A DNA stretch of 64,000 bases from Canna indica (taxonomy: Eukaryota; Streptophyta; Magnoliopsida; Zingiberales; Cannaceae): NCBI GenBank assembly GCA_034359265.1, contig CP136896.1, positions 68,087,501 to 68,151,500 of the forward strand. Direction: 5' to 3'. The notes under the pieces were generated by a model. That model had not been told where the DNA came from, did no database searches, and saw only the letters and a list, made by a program, of their open reading frames with translations. Of the stretch, positions 13,220 to 24,076 are shown piece after piece (positions within the stretch are counted from its first letter, which is position 1; the number at the start of each line of letters is the position of its first letter). The position numbers were made by a program, and so were the translations under genes.

Positions 13220-13417
13220 TTATGTTATTCGTACTGCACTTACGTTTTTATTTTAACTGTTAACTAATTATTCTAAATTTCGACAGCATCTCCCTACAGT
13301 TCTCCGAATACGCATATCATCTGGGCGCGTATCGGAGAACAAGAGAGATGTTGCCGAATTTTAGAATAATTAGTTAACAGTTAAAATAAAAACGTAAGTG
13401 CAGTACAAATAACTATA
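13220..13417. repeat. Long inverted repeat (hairpin) in the transposase leader
   Basis: The left arm 13231-13312 and right arm 13328-13406 are near-perfect reverse complements, with about 15 bases between them and weaker matching beyond the arms. The pair lies just upstream of the transposase start (13170, minus), inside its probable 5' leader or promoter. Confidence 0.9.
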
Positions 13418-13604
13418 TTCCCAAATTGTCCAATCAGGGACAATTCAAGAATTGTACGTCGTATAAAAGATCATCTACTTCTTTTACACGAACATACAAT
13501 TCCCGAACGGATCTAAGGTTTTGCTAAATCATATCCGATTCGTCGATGCGTACGTGAAACATATCAACTCATCGGATGGATGATTATTTTCTAAATGTTT
13601 CGAG

Positions 13605-13857
13605 ACAGTTCGAGTCCATATTGGACGATTTTGGCGCGCGTCCGAAGTGGACGATTTCGGCGCGAGTCCGAATTGGACGATTCCGGCGCGCGTCCGAAGT
13701 GGACGATTCCGGCGCGAGTCCGAATTGGACAATTCTGGCGCGCGTCCGAAGTGGACGATTCCGGCGCGAGTCCGAATTGGACGATTCCGGCGCGCGTCCG
13801 AATTGGACGATTCCGGCGCGCGTCCGAAGTGGACGATTCCGGCGTGCGTCCGAAATT
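13605..13857. repeat. 26-base tandem array in CACTA copy 2
   Basis: About nine to ten units of a 26-base repeat with core GGACGATTCCGGCGCG, alternating between GAAGTGG and GAATTGG variants. The overlapping plus-strand peptides with WTIPARVR repeats come only from this array and are not genes. Confidence 0.9.
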
Positions 13858-14269
13858 AATCTAAATCCTAATAATTAATCTAACAAATTAAACAATTAAT
13901 CTAAACAATTAATTAACAATTATAAAATAATTAATTAACAATTATAAAATAATATAATATATATATATAAATAAATTCTGGCGCCGGAGTCCACCCTCCG
14001 GCGCCGGCGTACAGTGGCCGGACACTGTCCGGCCACTGTAGAAGGTTCGGCGGCGGCCATAGGCCGACCGCCGCCAGCCGAAACCCTAGAAATAGGGTTT
14101 CGGTCGGATTTTAACCTATACTCCGGCCGAAACATAGTGAAGAGCCGGCCGGCCGATCAACATACCGGCAGCAGCGGCAGCGGCGGCGAGAGGCGTCGGC
14201 GTCGGCAGGAGCGGCGGCGGCAGCAGCGGGAGGAAGAAGGGTCGGGCGCGAGAGCGTGCCCTATATAAA

Positions 14270-14560
14270 CTTATCAGCAACGACTCACTCGACCGTTAGA
14301 AAGCCGTTGCTGATAAGTTATCATCAGCAACGGCTCACTTATCCGTTAGCAAGCCGTTGCTGAAAATTAAAAAATCAGCAACGGCTCGCCTTTCCGTCCG
14401 AAAGCCGTTGCTGATAATTAAAATAATCAGCAACGGCTCGGTTTTCCGTTAGAACGCCGTTGCAGATACAGATATCTGCAACGGCTCGAGCGGCCGTAAG
14501 AATGCCGTTGCAAATAGCAACGGCTTGAGCGGCCGTTGCTGATAGCCGTTGCTGAAGACC
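14270..14560. repeat. Right subterminal repeat array of CACTA copy 2
   Basis: Pairs of AGCAACGGC and GCCGTTGCT recur at roughly 60-base intervals, mirroring the left end. Confidence 0.9.
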
Positions 14561-14699
14561 AAGTTTCTAGTAGTGCTTGATTCATATTTGTTGAACTCCC
14601 GATTCCTTGCGAAAGTGAATGAACTTATCCGCTGGAAGAGCTTGTTATGTTTACGCGAAGGGCCCTCATTTGAGGACGATTGAGCTTATTGGAATCACC

Positions 14700-15015
14700 T
14701 ATTCTCTTTTGTGGGTGATTTCAGTTAATTGTGAGCACCATTACTATTGTCAAACCGAAGGATGGGTCCAAATGCCGACAACTTTCATGGAATTATTGAA
14801 CATGGTGTTTGGGGGGTATTTGTATAAATTATCGTCGTGTTCATAGATGCCATTCTGGTATACTCCAAGAGCGAGCAGGAGTACAACGATGTGTACCTGA
14901 GGGTAGTCTTGAGAACCCTTAGGGAACACCAACTTTTCACCACATTTTCCAAGTGCAAATTTTGGCTTGTCTATGTGGTGTTTATGTGGCATTGTAGCAG
15001 ACGCCTTGAGCAAGA
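14700..15015 (+). pseudogene. Ty3/gypsy reverse-transcriptase fragment
   Basis: A short reading frame contains MPTTFMELLNMVF. After a frame change it continues with VFIDAILVYSKS and LREHQLFTTFSKCKFWL. These match the palm region of plant Ty3/gypsy reverse transcriptases, in which the active-site motif is normally FIDDIL. Here the second aspartate is alanine. No LTRs or other pol domains adjoin it. It is a relic. Confidence 0.85.
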
Positions 15016-16099
15016 AGTCTGGTGCATTTGGCTGTAGATAGGAGGCCTTTGACGAGAGATACTCACTGATTGTATGAATGACGATGCTAATCTATCGGCG
15101 CACGACTCAGGTTGCATGGCAACACACCTGCGTGTTCAGTCCACCTCGATTGATATGCTCTGAACAATTCAGAGCGAGGATGCTTTCTATGCCTTAACTA
15201 CGATTTTGGCCGAAAGGGTTGATGCTTAGGGTGTCTTGAGGTTCAGGGACATTAATACATGATAGTAGTATCATACAACTAATACATACACCAAGCAAAT
15301 AATTCGAAGATTGCAACCATTTAGGCATTCTAAATCAATAGAAGGAACTACATAAATGTTACTAGATGATTTGTTTAGCCTAAGCAAGGTTGTGAACTTG
15401 AGAATGTTGACCAAGAGTTAGTGAAAGTTATAGCAGATGAAGAGAGGTGCCTAACTGTGAAGTCCACTTCACCAACTAGTGCTGAAATCACGAGGAAGAA
15501 AAATGTGGATTAGAAAATTTATAAATTTATATGATAGAACTTACAAGTGTGGATTAGAAAAAAGTGCCAAAATCACGAGGCTCGCTACTCTCCTCTCGCA
15601 CAGAGACGATCTCTTTACGAGAGGCGCTGCTCTCCTCTCGCACAATCGGCTTTCGCACAGATACGATGAGAGAGACATAGACATCGAGGGATTAGTACGA
15701 AGAAGAGATTTCGGAAGAAAAAAAACCTGATGAGAAGAAGAAAGTGTTGCCGACCGTGGAAGAAAATTGAAGCAGGCACGAAGTGGAGTGTTATGACCTT
15801 TGGTATATTTCTATGACTTGCCACGTCAGATTGGAAATTATATATATGTTAAGTAATTGTCGACTTGGTGCCTAGTCATCAGTTACTTACTGGAAATTGG
15901 GTAGAAGGACTTATCAGATATGTTTTTATAAAGTGTAAGGAGTGTTGGTTTATAAAATAAAGATGAAGAATATAGTAGTTAAAATGTGCCAAGTTAAGAA
16001 ACCATATGCGGAATTATCCCATACTTTATTATTTTGTATTTGATTGTCTAATTTGGTCGTTCTAAGTCATTTTTTTGTCCATGGGCTTTATCATAACAA
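15016..16099. other. Intergenic DNA without recognised gene
   Basis: No supported gene. A GTGTGGATTAGAAAA duplication (15503 and 15548) and a TCTCCTCTCGCACA duplication (15589 and 15630) show local rearrangement. It may include further retroelement debris. Confidence 0.4.
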
Positions 16100-16515
16100 T
16101 AGGGGTGAGCATTGATCGGGTCGAGTTTTGAACCCGAATAAAGAGACTCCAAAACCACCCGAACCTATCCAAATAAGAATTATGGGCCCGACCCGATTAA
16201 TCCGAATAAAATCGGGCCTCGACCCTAATAACTCGAATTTCTTTTAAAAAATCAACATTCATCGTGTTGTCAAATAATTTTAAATGTTTAAATATTATCA
16301 TCTAAAATATTCATTATTCTAATCTAATAAACAAATTCTTTAATTTTCGGATTGGATCGAGTATATCAAGGTTTTTACCCGACCCGAATTAGGAGTATAA
16401 GCTCCCTAAAAATCAAAACGATCCGATCAGAATTATCCAAATAATTCGATCCTAATTGAATTTTTGGATCGATTTTTTAAATTTTTCGAATCAATTCGAA
16501 TTTTACTCACCTCTA
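16100..16515. mobile_element. Small hAT-like element with terminal inverted repeats
   Basis: The left end TAGGGGTGAGCA and right end TTACTCACCTCTA are reverse complements with few mismatches. The interior has repeated AT-rich and CCCGA-type stretches and no gene. TTTATCAT (16087-16094) and CTTATCAT (16516-16523) could be an 8-bp target duplication with one mismatch, but that leaves five extra bases at the left, so the left border is uncertain. Confidence 0.6.
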
Positions 16516-16952
16516 CTTATCATTTCTTTGGTATTCTTCAGTTTGACTAAGTTTATTTGAATATATAATGTAATATTCTATCCTTATTTTCTCATACATT
16601 ACTTCAATGATAAAATTACGATACAATTTCAATTGAAGCTCATTTTCCATATATTTTTTTCAAATTGAATAGTGGGCACCTCCATCAAATTCCAAATTCT
16701 CTACCGTTATTTGTGGACAAGAAATAGCAGATTTTTAGCGTTCCGGGAAAACAATATTATAGACAAGAAAAAAACAAATATTCAAAATATTCCCGAGCCT
16801 TGATTTGATCGTTTGACATAAATTTTATAATATATATTAATGATGTACTAATCCATATATACCCCTGCATTACTTTAAATAAAAATCTATGATTGTAAAA
16901 AAAAATCACAATATTTTTTTCTCCGTTTTACATGTTTTTAAATTAAAAAAAT
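16516..16952. other. AT-rich intergenic DNA
   Basis: No gene or repeat border recognised. Confidence 0.4.
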
Positions 16953-18436
16953 AATTAATTAATATATTTAACACAAATTATAATTATTTTCATAAATCTA
17001 ATTTCATCTTTAATTTATATCAATTATATTCTGAATTATCAAATTAATATCAATTCTAGCCCGACGTCAAATGCCCGTCAATGCAATCGTTAGGTGCTGA
17101 CGTGACATCTGACTCAGTAAATTAAAAAATATTTTTTTATTATCATTTATGTCATGTCAATATATAATAAAAAATATTATGATATTATATAAATATGGAA
17201 ATTAATGTATCTATCCCAAATTTTAATCCTTATAACAAATCTATCACAATATTTAATTTTTTTTCTAACATATCCCAAACTTTGGGATTGACAATAATTA
17301 TAATCATTGAAGATAAATATTTTTTTTAAATACATCAAAACTCTCACTTTATTCGATAATTTTGTATTGGATTTCATCAACTTCTTTTTTCTTTAAAAAA
17401 ATTACACGAAAAACCTTTTAACACCTCGAAGAATTTCAAGTCTAATTTTATCAAAATTAATTTATAGTCGTTATATATATTTCATTTCAAATTTTATATT
17501 TTTTAAAAACAAAAATTTATAGTAAAATAAAGAAATTTTATGAAAAAAATTAAATACTAAAACAAATTAAATAAAGTATAAATAATGTTAAATGTGCGAT
17601 ATATAATAATAATAATATTATTAAATTTAAAATGACAAATTTTGTTAGACACTAAAAGAAATATAATCATAATGTTTAAATATTTCATAAATAATAATAT
17701 AAGTAAAATGGTATTGGTTTGATAAATAATAATACTATATAGAAAAAAATATAATAAGTCGAATTGAATAAAAAAATAAAATTTTGATAAATAATAATAC
17801 TATATAGAAAGTTATTGGTTCAATGCAATAATATATATAAATAAAAAAATCAATTTTTAATTTTTAAAATATAATTTCAATAGATAATTATAAAATTATT
17901 TTCAAAATTTTAAATATTTAATAAATAATAAGAATATATTAAAAAAAATAAGAGTTTTATTTCAAATTTTAATTTTTTAAAATATAATAGTGGAATTTAA
18001 TAAAAAAAAATATGAAGAAATATAATTCAAACTTTTGGATTGATTATAATTGTAATATAATCTAAACTTCAGTTCAGTTTCAAATGAGACAATTGTTGTC
18101 AATTCCAAAGTTTTGGATATATTAGGGAGAAATATTAAATGTTGGGGTAGATTTATTATAATGACCAAAATTTGGGATAGATACATTAATTTTCTCTATT
18201 TATATAATATTAATATTTTTTGTTATATGCTAAGGTGGCACAAGTGATAATAAAAAATATTTTTTAATTTGCCGAGTCAGATGCCACGTCAGCACCTAAC
18301 AGTTGTATTAACAGATATTTGACGTCGGACTAGAATTGATATCAATTTAATAGTTTGAGATATAATTAATAGAAATTAAATATTTGACTAGATTTGTGAA
18401 AAGAATTATAGTTTGAGCTAAATACCTTAATTAACC
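16953..18436. mobile_element. Non-coding element with very long terminal inverted repeats
   Basis: About 425 bases at 16955-17380 reappear in reverse complement at about 18010-18434. Shared landmarks are GTTAGGTGCTGACGTG near 17090, with its inverse near 18285, and a TATCCCAAATTTT stretch. The middle 600 bases are AT-rich with no open frame. Long terminal repeats and no gene fit a Mutator-like or foldback-type non-autonomous element. No clear target duplication was found. Confidence 0.75.
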
Positions 18437-18441
18437 CTTAA

Positions 18442-18945
18442 GAGAAAGTTTGGTACGATGTAATCTAAATGGATTACTGGTAATCTTAATTAAAATTACA
18501 TGAGCCCACCAGATTATCGTGTTTGATTGAAACATATTATTTATAATCTGGATGCTCATAGTAATCTACATTATCACTCAAATGATAATCCACATTATCA
18601 AAGGAGAGAGTGAATATGTGAATTACCAGTAAAGTAGTAATGTTATTATTATTATTATTTTGATAAAAATATCTCTTACTAAAATACCCTATATTAATAT
18701 AGAAAAAAATCATCACATCATCCCATTCGTCTCATCTTATCGTAAAGTGGTAATCTCTATTTTATTTATTATTATTTATTATTATTTAATTTTTTTATAC
18801 TAAATAATATAATATAAATTATTGATGAGATTATTCGTATATGTCAAACATGATAATATAATATTAGTGATAATTTTAAAAATAATAATCGTAAATGATA
18901 ATTTAGATGTTCAGTAATTTTAATGATCATGTACCAATTGTTTCC
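18442..18945. mobile_element. Tourist-like (PIF/Harbinger) MITE
   Basis: TAA flanks both ends (18439-18441 and 18946-18948). The termini GAGAAAGTTTGGTAC and, in reverse complement, GGAAACAATTGGTAC form an imperfect 15-base inverted repeat. It is AT-rich with no coding capacity, as expected for a MITE. Confidence 0.75.
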
Positions 18946-18948
18946 TAA

Positions 18949-21514
18949 AAAAAGATCGGTGCGTTTGACTCTAATACCACTAAAAATATGGTACTGACAG
19001 AATAATTTAGATTGTTCCACGTTTCATGTATTACAATACAGTACAAAGTTTAATACAGTACAACTTATCCTATATTATAATTGTAACTTATATATTATAT
19101 TATATAGATGAGCATTTTGGTAAATTAGTTAAAAACCTTACATCACACATACTCCACCAGTCCACCCCGTTCTCATTTCTCAGCCGCCACCCGAAATCCC
19201 AAACGGCCAAACTCGATCTCCTGACTTCATCCCCGATCTCTCCCCTCTTCCTTCGACCTTGCCGTGCCGGTCCCGGAATCTGCTTCGCCGTCATCTCCAA
19301 TCCTCTAAGTCATCATCGGTTTCTCCCCTCTCCTTGACACTCGCCGGTATTTGGATCTCCATCGCCCCGCCCTGCTGCTCATCTCCTCGGGTCCGTCCTG
19401 CTCGGTTGCACTTGAACCGGTGCCGGATTCTGCTCAGCCATCATCAATTTGGTCCTTCTCCTTGACAACCGCCGGAATCTGCTTCTCCGTTGCCCCACCT
19501 TGCTGCCCTAGAAGCACTCCGCCTCACCATCTCCTTGGATCCATCCTGCTCGGCTGCACGGCTGCACCTGCACTCGACACTCCTGCTTCAGTGCCGGATC
19601 TTTCATCCCCATTCTCGGGTGAGACACCTCACATCCTCCAGTCCTCCCCTCTTCATCGTTAGTAGATCTCTCATCTCCCATCTCTCATGCGAACAGGTGC
19701 CCGATCTCATCCTGATCGGGACCTCGGGTGAAGCTGATCTGCGCGGGTGCTTCTTGTTCTTCCTCTCTTTCTGGTACATTCTCCTCTTTCTGGTTTTCTC
19801 ATCTCTCATCCCATGCCTTGCTTTAGTGACTAAATGAAATTTAAATGAATGAAGTTTATCTCTTTTAAAGAATGTGATTTTTATTTTATTTTTTAATTTA
19901 GAGTAACTGAAATTAGTTAAGCCCCAATTTCAGTTGACCTTCTACTGGAGATTTAAGCATGTAGTTAAGCATTTAAAGAATCTTTGTCTCTTTTAATGAT
20001 TTAACATGTAGTTAAGCTTTTCGTTGACCTTTTAAAGAATCTTTGTCTCTTTTAAAGATTTAAACATGTAGTTAAACTCCAAATTGGATTATAAATAATG
20101 GTAAATTGCCCTTGCTTTTATAGACCATGGTTAAAATTATTTTATAGGATAACCACATAATGGAGTTATACTTCCTGAATGATGTGTATAATTTAGTTAA
20201 TTCTACAATGAATTAGGACAAGGTATCATAATTTTGTGCTATGATTTGGAAAGTTACATACTTGGAAGGACCAAGAAAAGAGAATCTGGAAATGTTCAAG
20301 ACTAAACTTTGTTGATCAAATTGTCAAAAAGATGGCCAGATATGTGATATTATCTTAACAAAACTAGCTAAAGAGCTAAGCTTTTGACATGATAATTTAG
20401 AAAAAGTAGCCACCATTGATATTATCTTTTTTACATTTGTGTTAAGTTCTTAACTAGCAAACCTGTCAAACATTCTCCATTCAAACAAATATTAGCTTTT
20501 TGTTAGCCAATAATTTGGAGTGCATAATCAATGACAAGTACCAACCAATTTATCTATCATCTCTGAAATGCTAGTTAGATTTGTTTTACTTGAGGTTGTG
20601 GATGTACCAGAAGTAAGAAAGAGTAAGGTTGACGTTTCTTATCCATTAGAAGATTAAAAAAAGAACTTGGAAACTTAACAATTTTCTTAAAGTGGCTTGA
20701 GGTTAATTTCATACTATTTTGCTGCTCCTTTTTTAGTGAATAAACTTCTTTCAGTGCCCATCACACTCCCATATTTCTTCTCCATCCCTTTGTTATACAA
20801 GGAATATTTTTATCTAAGTAGTCAAAAAGTAATTTAGGTGTCTAGGTTCTAATTTCTCATTTGCATACAATTGTAGACTTGATGTTATTAATTGTTAGGA
20901 TTGAGTTACATGAAGAATAATGAAGAACAAGATGGTTTTAGAATTGTGGAAGAGATATTGATGTTTTTTGTAGTTTGAACAATCATGTTTCTTGTGGTTG
21001 AACAATTTATATGTCCTTGTAGTTGAACAATGGTGTTTGTTTTCAACTATGGATTATAGTTGAATACTAGTATTTTTATGGTTTTTGAATGATGCTTTAG
21101 TTAAGTTATGGGTTAGTAATTGATATGGTCTTTTGAGTTTATTATTGATATGGACAAGTATTTGGAACTTTTGAGTTTATTATTGATATGAACAAGTATT
21201 TGAAATTTTTGAGTTTATTATTGATACTCCAGAGGTTCCTCCTTTCATGTTGTGGTGGTTATCCATAAGGTAGCATATGAACATTTTGGATCAACTCGTG
21301 GCCTTTAGAATTGAACAAATATGTGTTTGTTGAGTTAAAAGTTGAATTGTAATATATTTATGGATTGATAATTATGTTTTAGGTAAATTATGAGTTTTTT
21401 TAATAATAATAACTATTATTATAGTTGAAGTTTGAATTGTTATAATTATTATGAATTGTGATAATGTAATTTATTGATTTTTTATTAAAGATATTATTTT
21501 ATTAATGTTTTATT
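18949..21514. other. Unassigned region with a GC-rich block
   Basis: The block 19140-19760 is C-rich, with diverged internal repeats (GCCGGAATCTGCTTC-like units at about 19265 and 19470). It may be an old 5' exon or a transposon leader. Reading frames there on both strands lack any recognisable domain. The stretch 19800-21514 is AT-rich with short GAGTTTATTATTGATATG repeats near 21140-21210. Confidence 0.4.
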
Positions 21515-21586
21515 AACATACGGTGCAGATGCGGATGCGGATAATATGGTATCCGCACCATATCTGATCCACCACCATCCCTACTT
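21515..21586. mobile_element. Terminal remnant of a hAT-like element
   Basis: The sequence ends CCACCACCATCCCTA, the same terminal style as the hAT elements at 28.4 and 35.8 kb, preceded by GGTGCAGATGCGGAT repeats. No matching left end was seen. Confidence 0.45.
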
Positions 21587-22367
21587 TTCATCTTAAAAAT
21601 TCATAACCAAGAGCTAAATGTACACTAATCTTTTATGGTTGCGGCAGAAGCTTCTCTTCCTTTTCTCTTTCTCTTATTCTGTTGTTGCTTTCCTTTAAGT
21701 TATAGCCTGTAGTTAGTACATAATTCACAATCTTCAACAGTTCAACTTTATTTACCTACTACTACCAACCTTTCCTTGTCTCTAGAATGTTTCATAAACA
21801 CCAAGATGCTGTTCCTAGGAAAAGTTTTCCTATCTCACTTAATTGTAGCTCATGGACATATACTGTTTTGCTGTTTAATTTTTCAGAAGAAAGATTATGC
21901 CCATGTGGAGGTTTAGCTCCCGTCTCACTTCAGTGTTATTTATATTGTTTTGCGGTTAAGTATTCATCTCTTGGTTGTTTTGCAGTTAACATGATAATCA
22001 TTTCCTGCTATTACAAAGACCAATATGCTTCTCACTCTGAAGTTTCACCCCCATATCACTTTGTTGTCATAATTGCTTTGCCTAAAACTTACATTTAGTA
22101 AGATGTCAATTTTCATTTGATTCTCAATAGCTAACCAGTATCTATTATTGGTCATGTTGAATAGGTGTTGTTACTTTCATCATTTATGTTGTTGCATTCT
22201 AGGCCTACATTGCTAGATGTAATCTAATCTGCATAAATCTTAATAGTATGGTTTGTCATGCGTGTAGAGTTTTTGTTTCTTCACTACCTTATTATTTAGA
22301 GGTAATTAAATTAGCTGAATTCATTTGCCATGCATGATTAAATCTAATCCTTTACATGCTTTATTAG
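21587..22367. other. Possible upstream part of the RBR pseudogene
   Basis: No clear gene. The plus-strand frame 21787-22098 contains SPPYHFVVIIALPKTY, which faintly recalls the RWD domain found N-terminal to RBR ligases (PP...LPKSYPS). The match is weak. The interval otherwise looks like intron or spacer. Confidence 0.3.
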
Positions 22368-23957
22368 GTACAAACTTTATCAAACTTCCCTGTAAACATT
22401 TCTTTTGCTGGAAATGCATGTAAACTTACTCCAACATTCATGTGAGGGATGGCACTGTAGCCAAGTTGCTGTGTCCTGATGTAAAATGTGGAGGCATTTT
22501 CCTCCTAGTTTATTGAGGACTGCTTGGAAGTGAAGCTTATGAACGATGGGTATCATTAGTATTGCAAAAGACCTTGGACTCAATGACTGATGTAGTTTAT
22601 TGTCCTAGATGTGAAACTGCATGCCTGGAAGATGAGGAGCACCATTCTCAGTGTGCAAAATTTTTCTTCAGCTTTTGCTCTCTTTGCACAGAACGCTGTC
22701 ATGTTGGAGTCCAATGTATGACACCATAAGCAAAGCTACGAATTTTGCAGGTACCAAATATAGCCATCTATTATTTTGGTTTGTTGTTTTTATGAAAACT
22801 CAAATTGTGATCCAAGTTGTTTAGCTATTAAATGCGCAGAATAAATATATATAGTATTAAGGAATAATCATGTTAATTGTTTATTTCCATCTGGACGTCT
22901 TTATCCTGATTGCAGATTGATGCAATATATGCCCATTCTTCAAGTAGAACATTGTGCTAGGAAATCTATACCATATTGCACAGCAAGCAACACTGTTATT
23001 TAACTTATATTCATTATTAATAGGAATTTCTCTTTTAACATAACAGAATGCATCTGTTATATAATGATTGAATTTTATTATTTAAAACAATACTGGAACA
23101 AATGCCAAAGTTATTCCATTTGGTATTCAATGGAGTAATTGTTTGAGTTGTCGCAATGAAGGAATTTATACGAAAAGTCTGCTGTCTATTTTTTATTGTT
23201 TCCACACTCTCATTGGTCAAGAATACATCTAAGATTGTCAAACATAAATGTTATATTTTTATAATCTATGGTGAAGTGCATATTGCCCTAATATTGAGCA
23301 TTCATTGGCCTCGATTTTTTGTGCAAATGAACAGGTTGTGAATTATTAAAGTTTAAATTAAGTTGTGCAAGAAATTGAGTGATGATTTTTGTTTGCAAAT
23401 GAACAGGTTGGTAACAACAATCACATCTTCTGCTAGGCTTGCCAGAGCCATAACTGTGCACTGTGCCGGAAACCTGTCAGGAGAAGTTTAGAGCATTTAG
23501 GCCCTAAGGCCTTGTTTGTTTCATAGTAAGGTATGGTTTTACATGGTATGGTATTGTTCAATCTTTTGTTTGGAAAGACTTCCAAAGGGTGGTCATGGTT
23601 TTCAAACCATGGATTTTGGCCAAGTTTTTAAACCATGGATTTGGTGGTTTCTCATGGTTTCATGAAAATTTATTTTTAAAATACCCTCAATCAAAATTTA
23701 TAATTCCTCTTATGCCCTTTATTTACACATATCAGGTTAGACTTTTATTTTTTGTTCTTGATCGGTTTAGTCAAGACCCCGTTCTCCATAGCCGTTGTCA
23801 TTTAACCGTACCATACCATACTATCTTCCCATACAGGATGATAGTAATTACATGATCATACCATACGATACCATACTATACATTACTAAATCATGCTTCA
23901 CTTCATCCAAACAAGACCTAAAGGTTGTAAACAACACACAACGGTCCTTGACCGTAT
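22368..23957 (+). pseudogene. RNF14-like RBR E3 ubiquitin ligase pseudogene, introns retained
   Basis: The exon at about 22368-22750 follows an ATTAG acceptor and encodes RING1 and in-between-RING cysteines ([54 protein letters not shown]). It ends at a GCAG|GTACC donor. It contains stops TAA near 22427, a TGA near 22515, and a TAA at about 22727, plus small indels. A last exon from 23407 reads NNNHIFC-stop-ACQSHNCALCRK, then VRRSLEHLGPK. The family transfers ubiquitin to substrates through a RING2 cysteine, whose exon was not found here. Retained splice sites mark a once genomic, non-processed copy. A MITE splits the last exon. Confidence 0.88.
23508..23918. mobile_element. Tourist-like MITE inserted in the RBR pseudogene exon
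   Basis: The ends GGCCTTGTTTG and, in reverse complement, GGTCTTGTTTG lie between two TAA copies (23505-23507 and 23919-23921). On either side the RBR reading frame is continuous: codons for LEHLGPK precede it and GCKQHTT codons follow, the usual end of RNF14-type ligases. This fixes the insertion to the base. Confidence 0.92.
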
Positions 23958-24076
23958 AAATTTATTCAATAATTTTGAAAGCTCGAGTAATTATTGTTTT
24001 CATTAACTATTGGATTAGCATGCTGCTCACATGGCTATATTTGAACGTTCAATGCGCAGTGATGCTGAAGAATCTA

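Larger units (their letters stand above)
7376..14575 (-). mobile_element. Complete CACTA (En/Spm) DNA transposon, 7.2 kb (copy 2)
   Basis: The element begins CACTACTAGAAAAA at 7376 and ends TTTCTAGTAGTG at 14575. It is flanked on both sides by CTT (7373-7375 and 14576-14578), the 3-bp target duplication expected of CACTA elements. Dense subterminal AGCAACGGC/GCCGTTGCT repeats occupy both ends. Two genes lie inside, both on minus: a Transposase_24-type accessory gene on the left and a TNP2-type transposase on the right. Intact ends with a broken transposase mean movement would need a helper copy. Confidence 0.96.

Noticed and set aside
13576..13878. Three overlapping frames with WTIPARVR repeats
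   Set aside because: All arise from the 26-base tandem array, which stays open in three frames; no domain.
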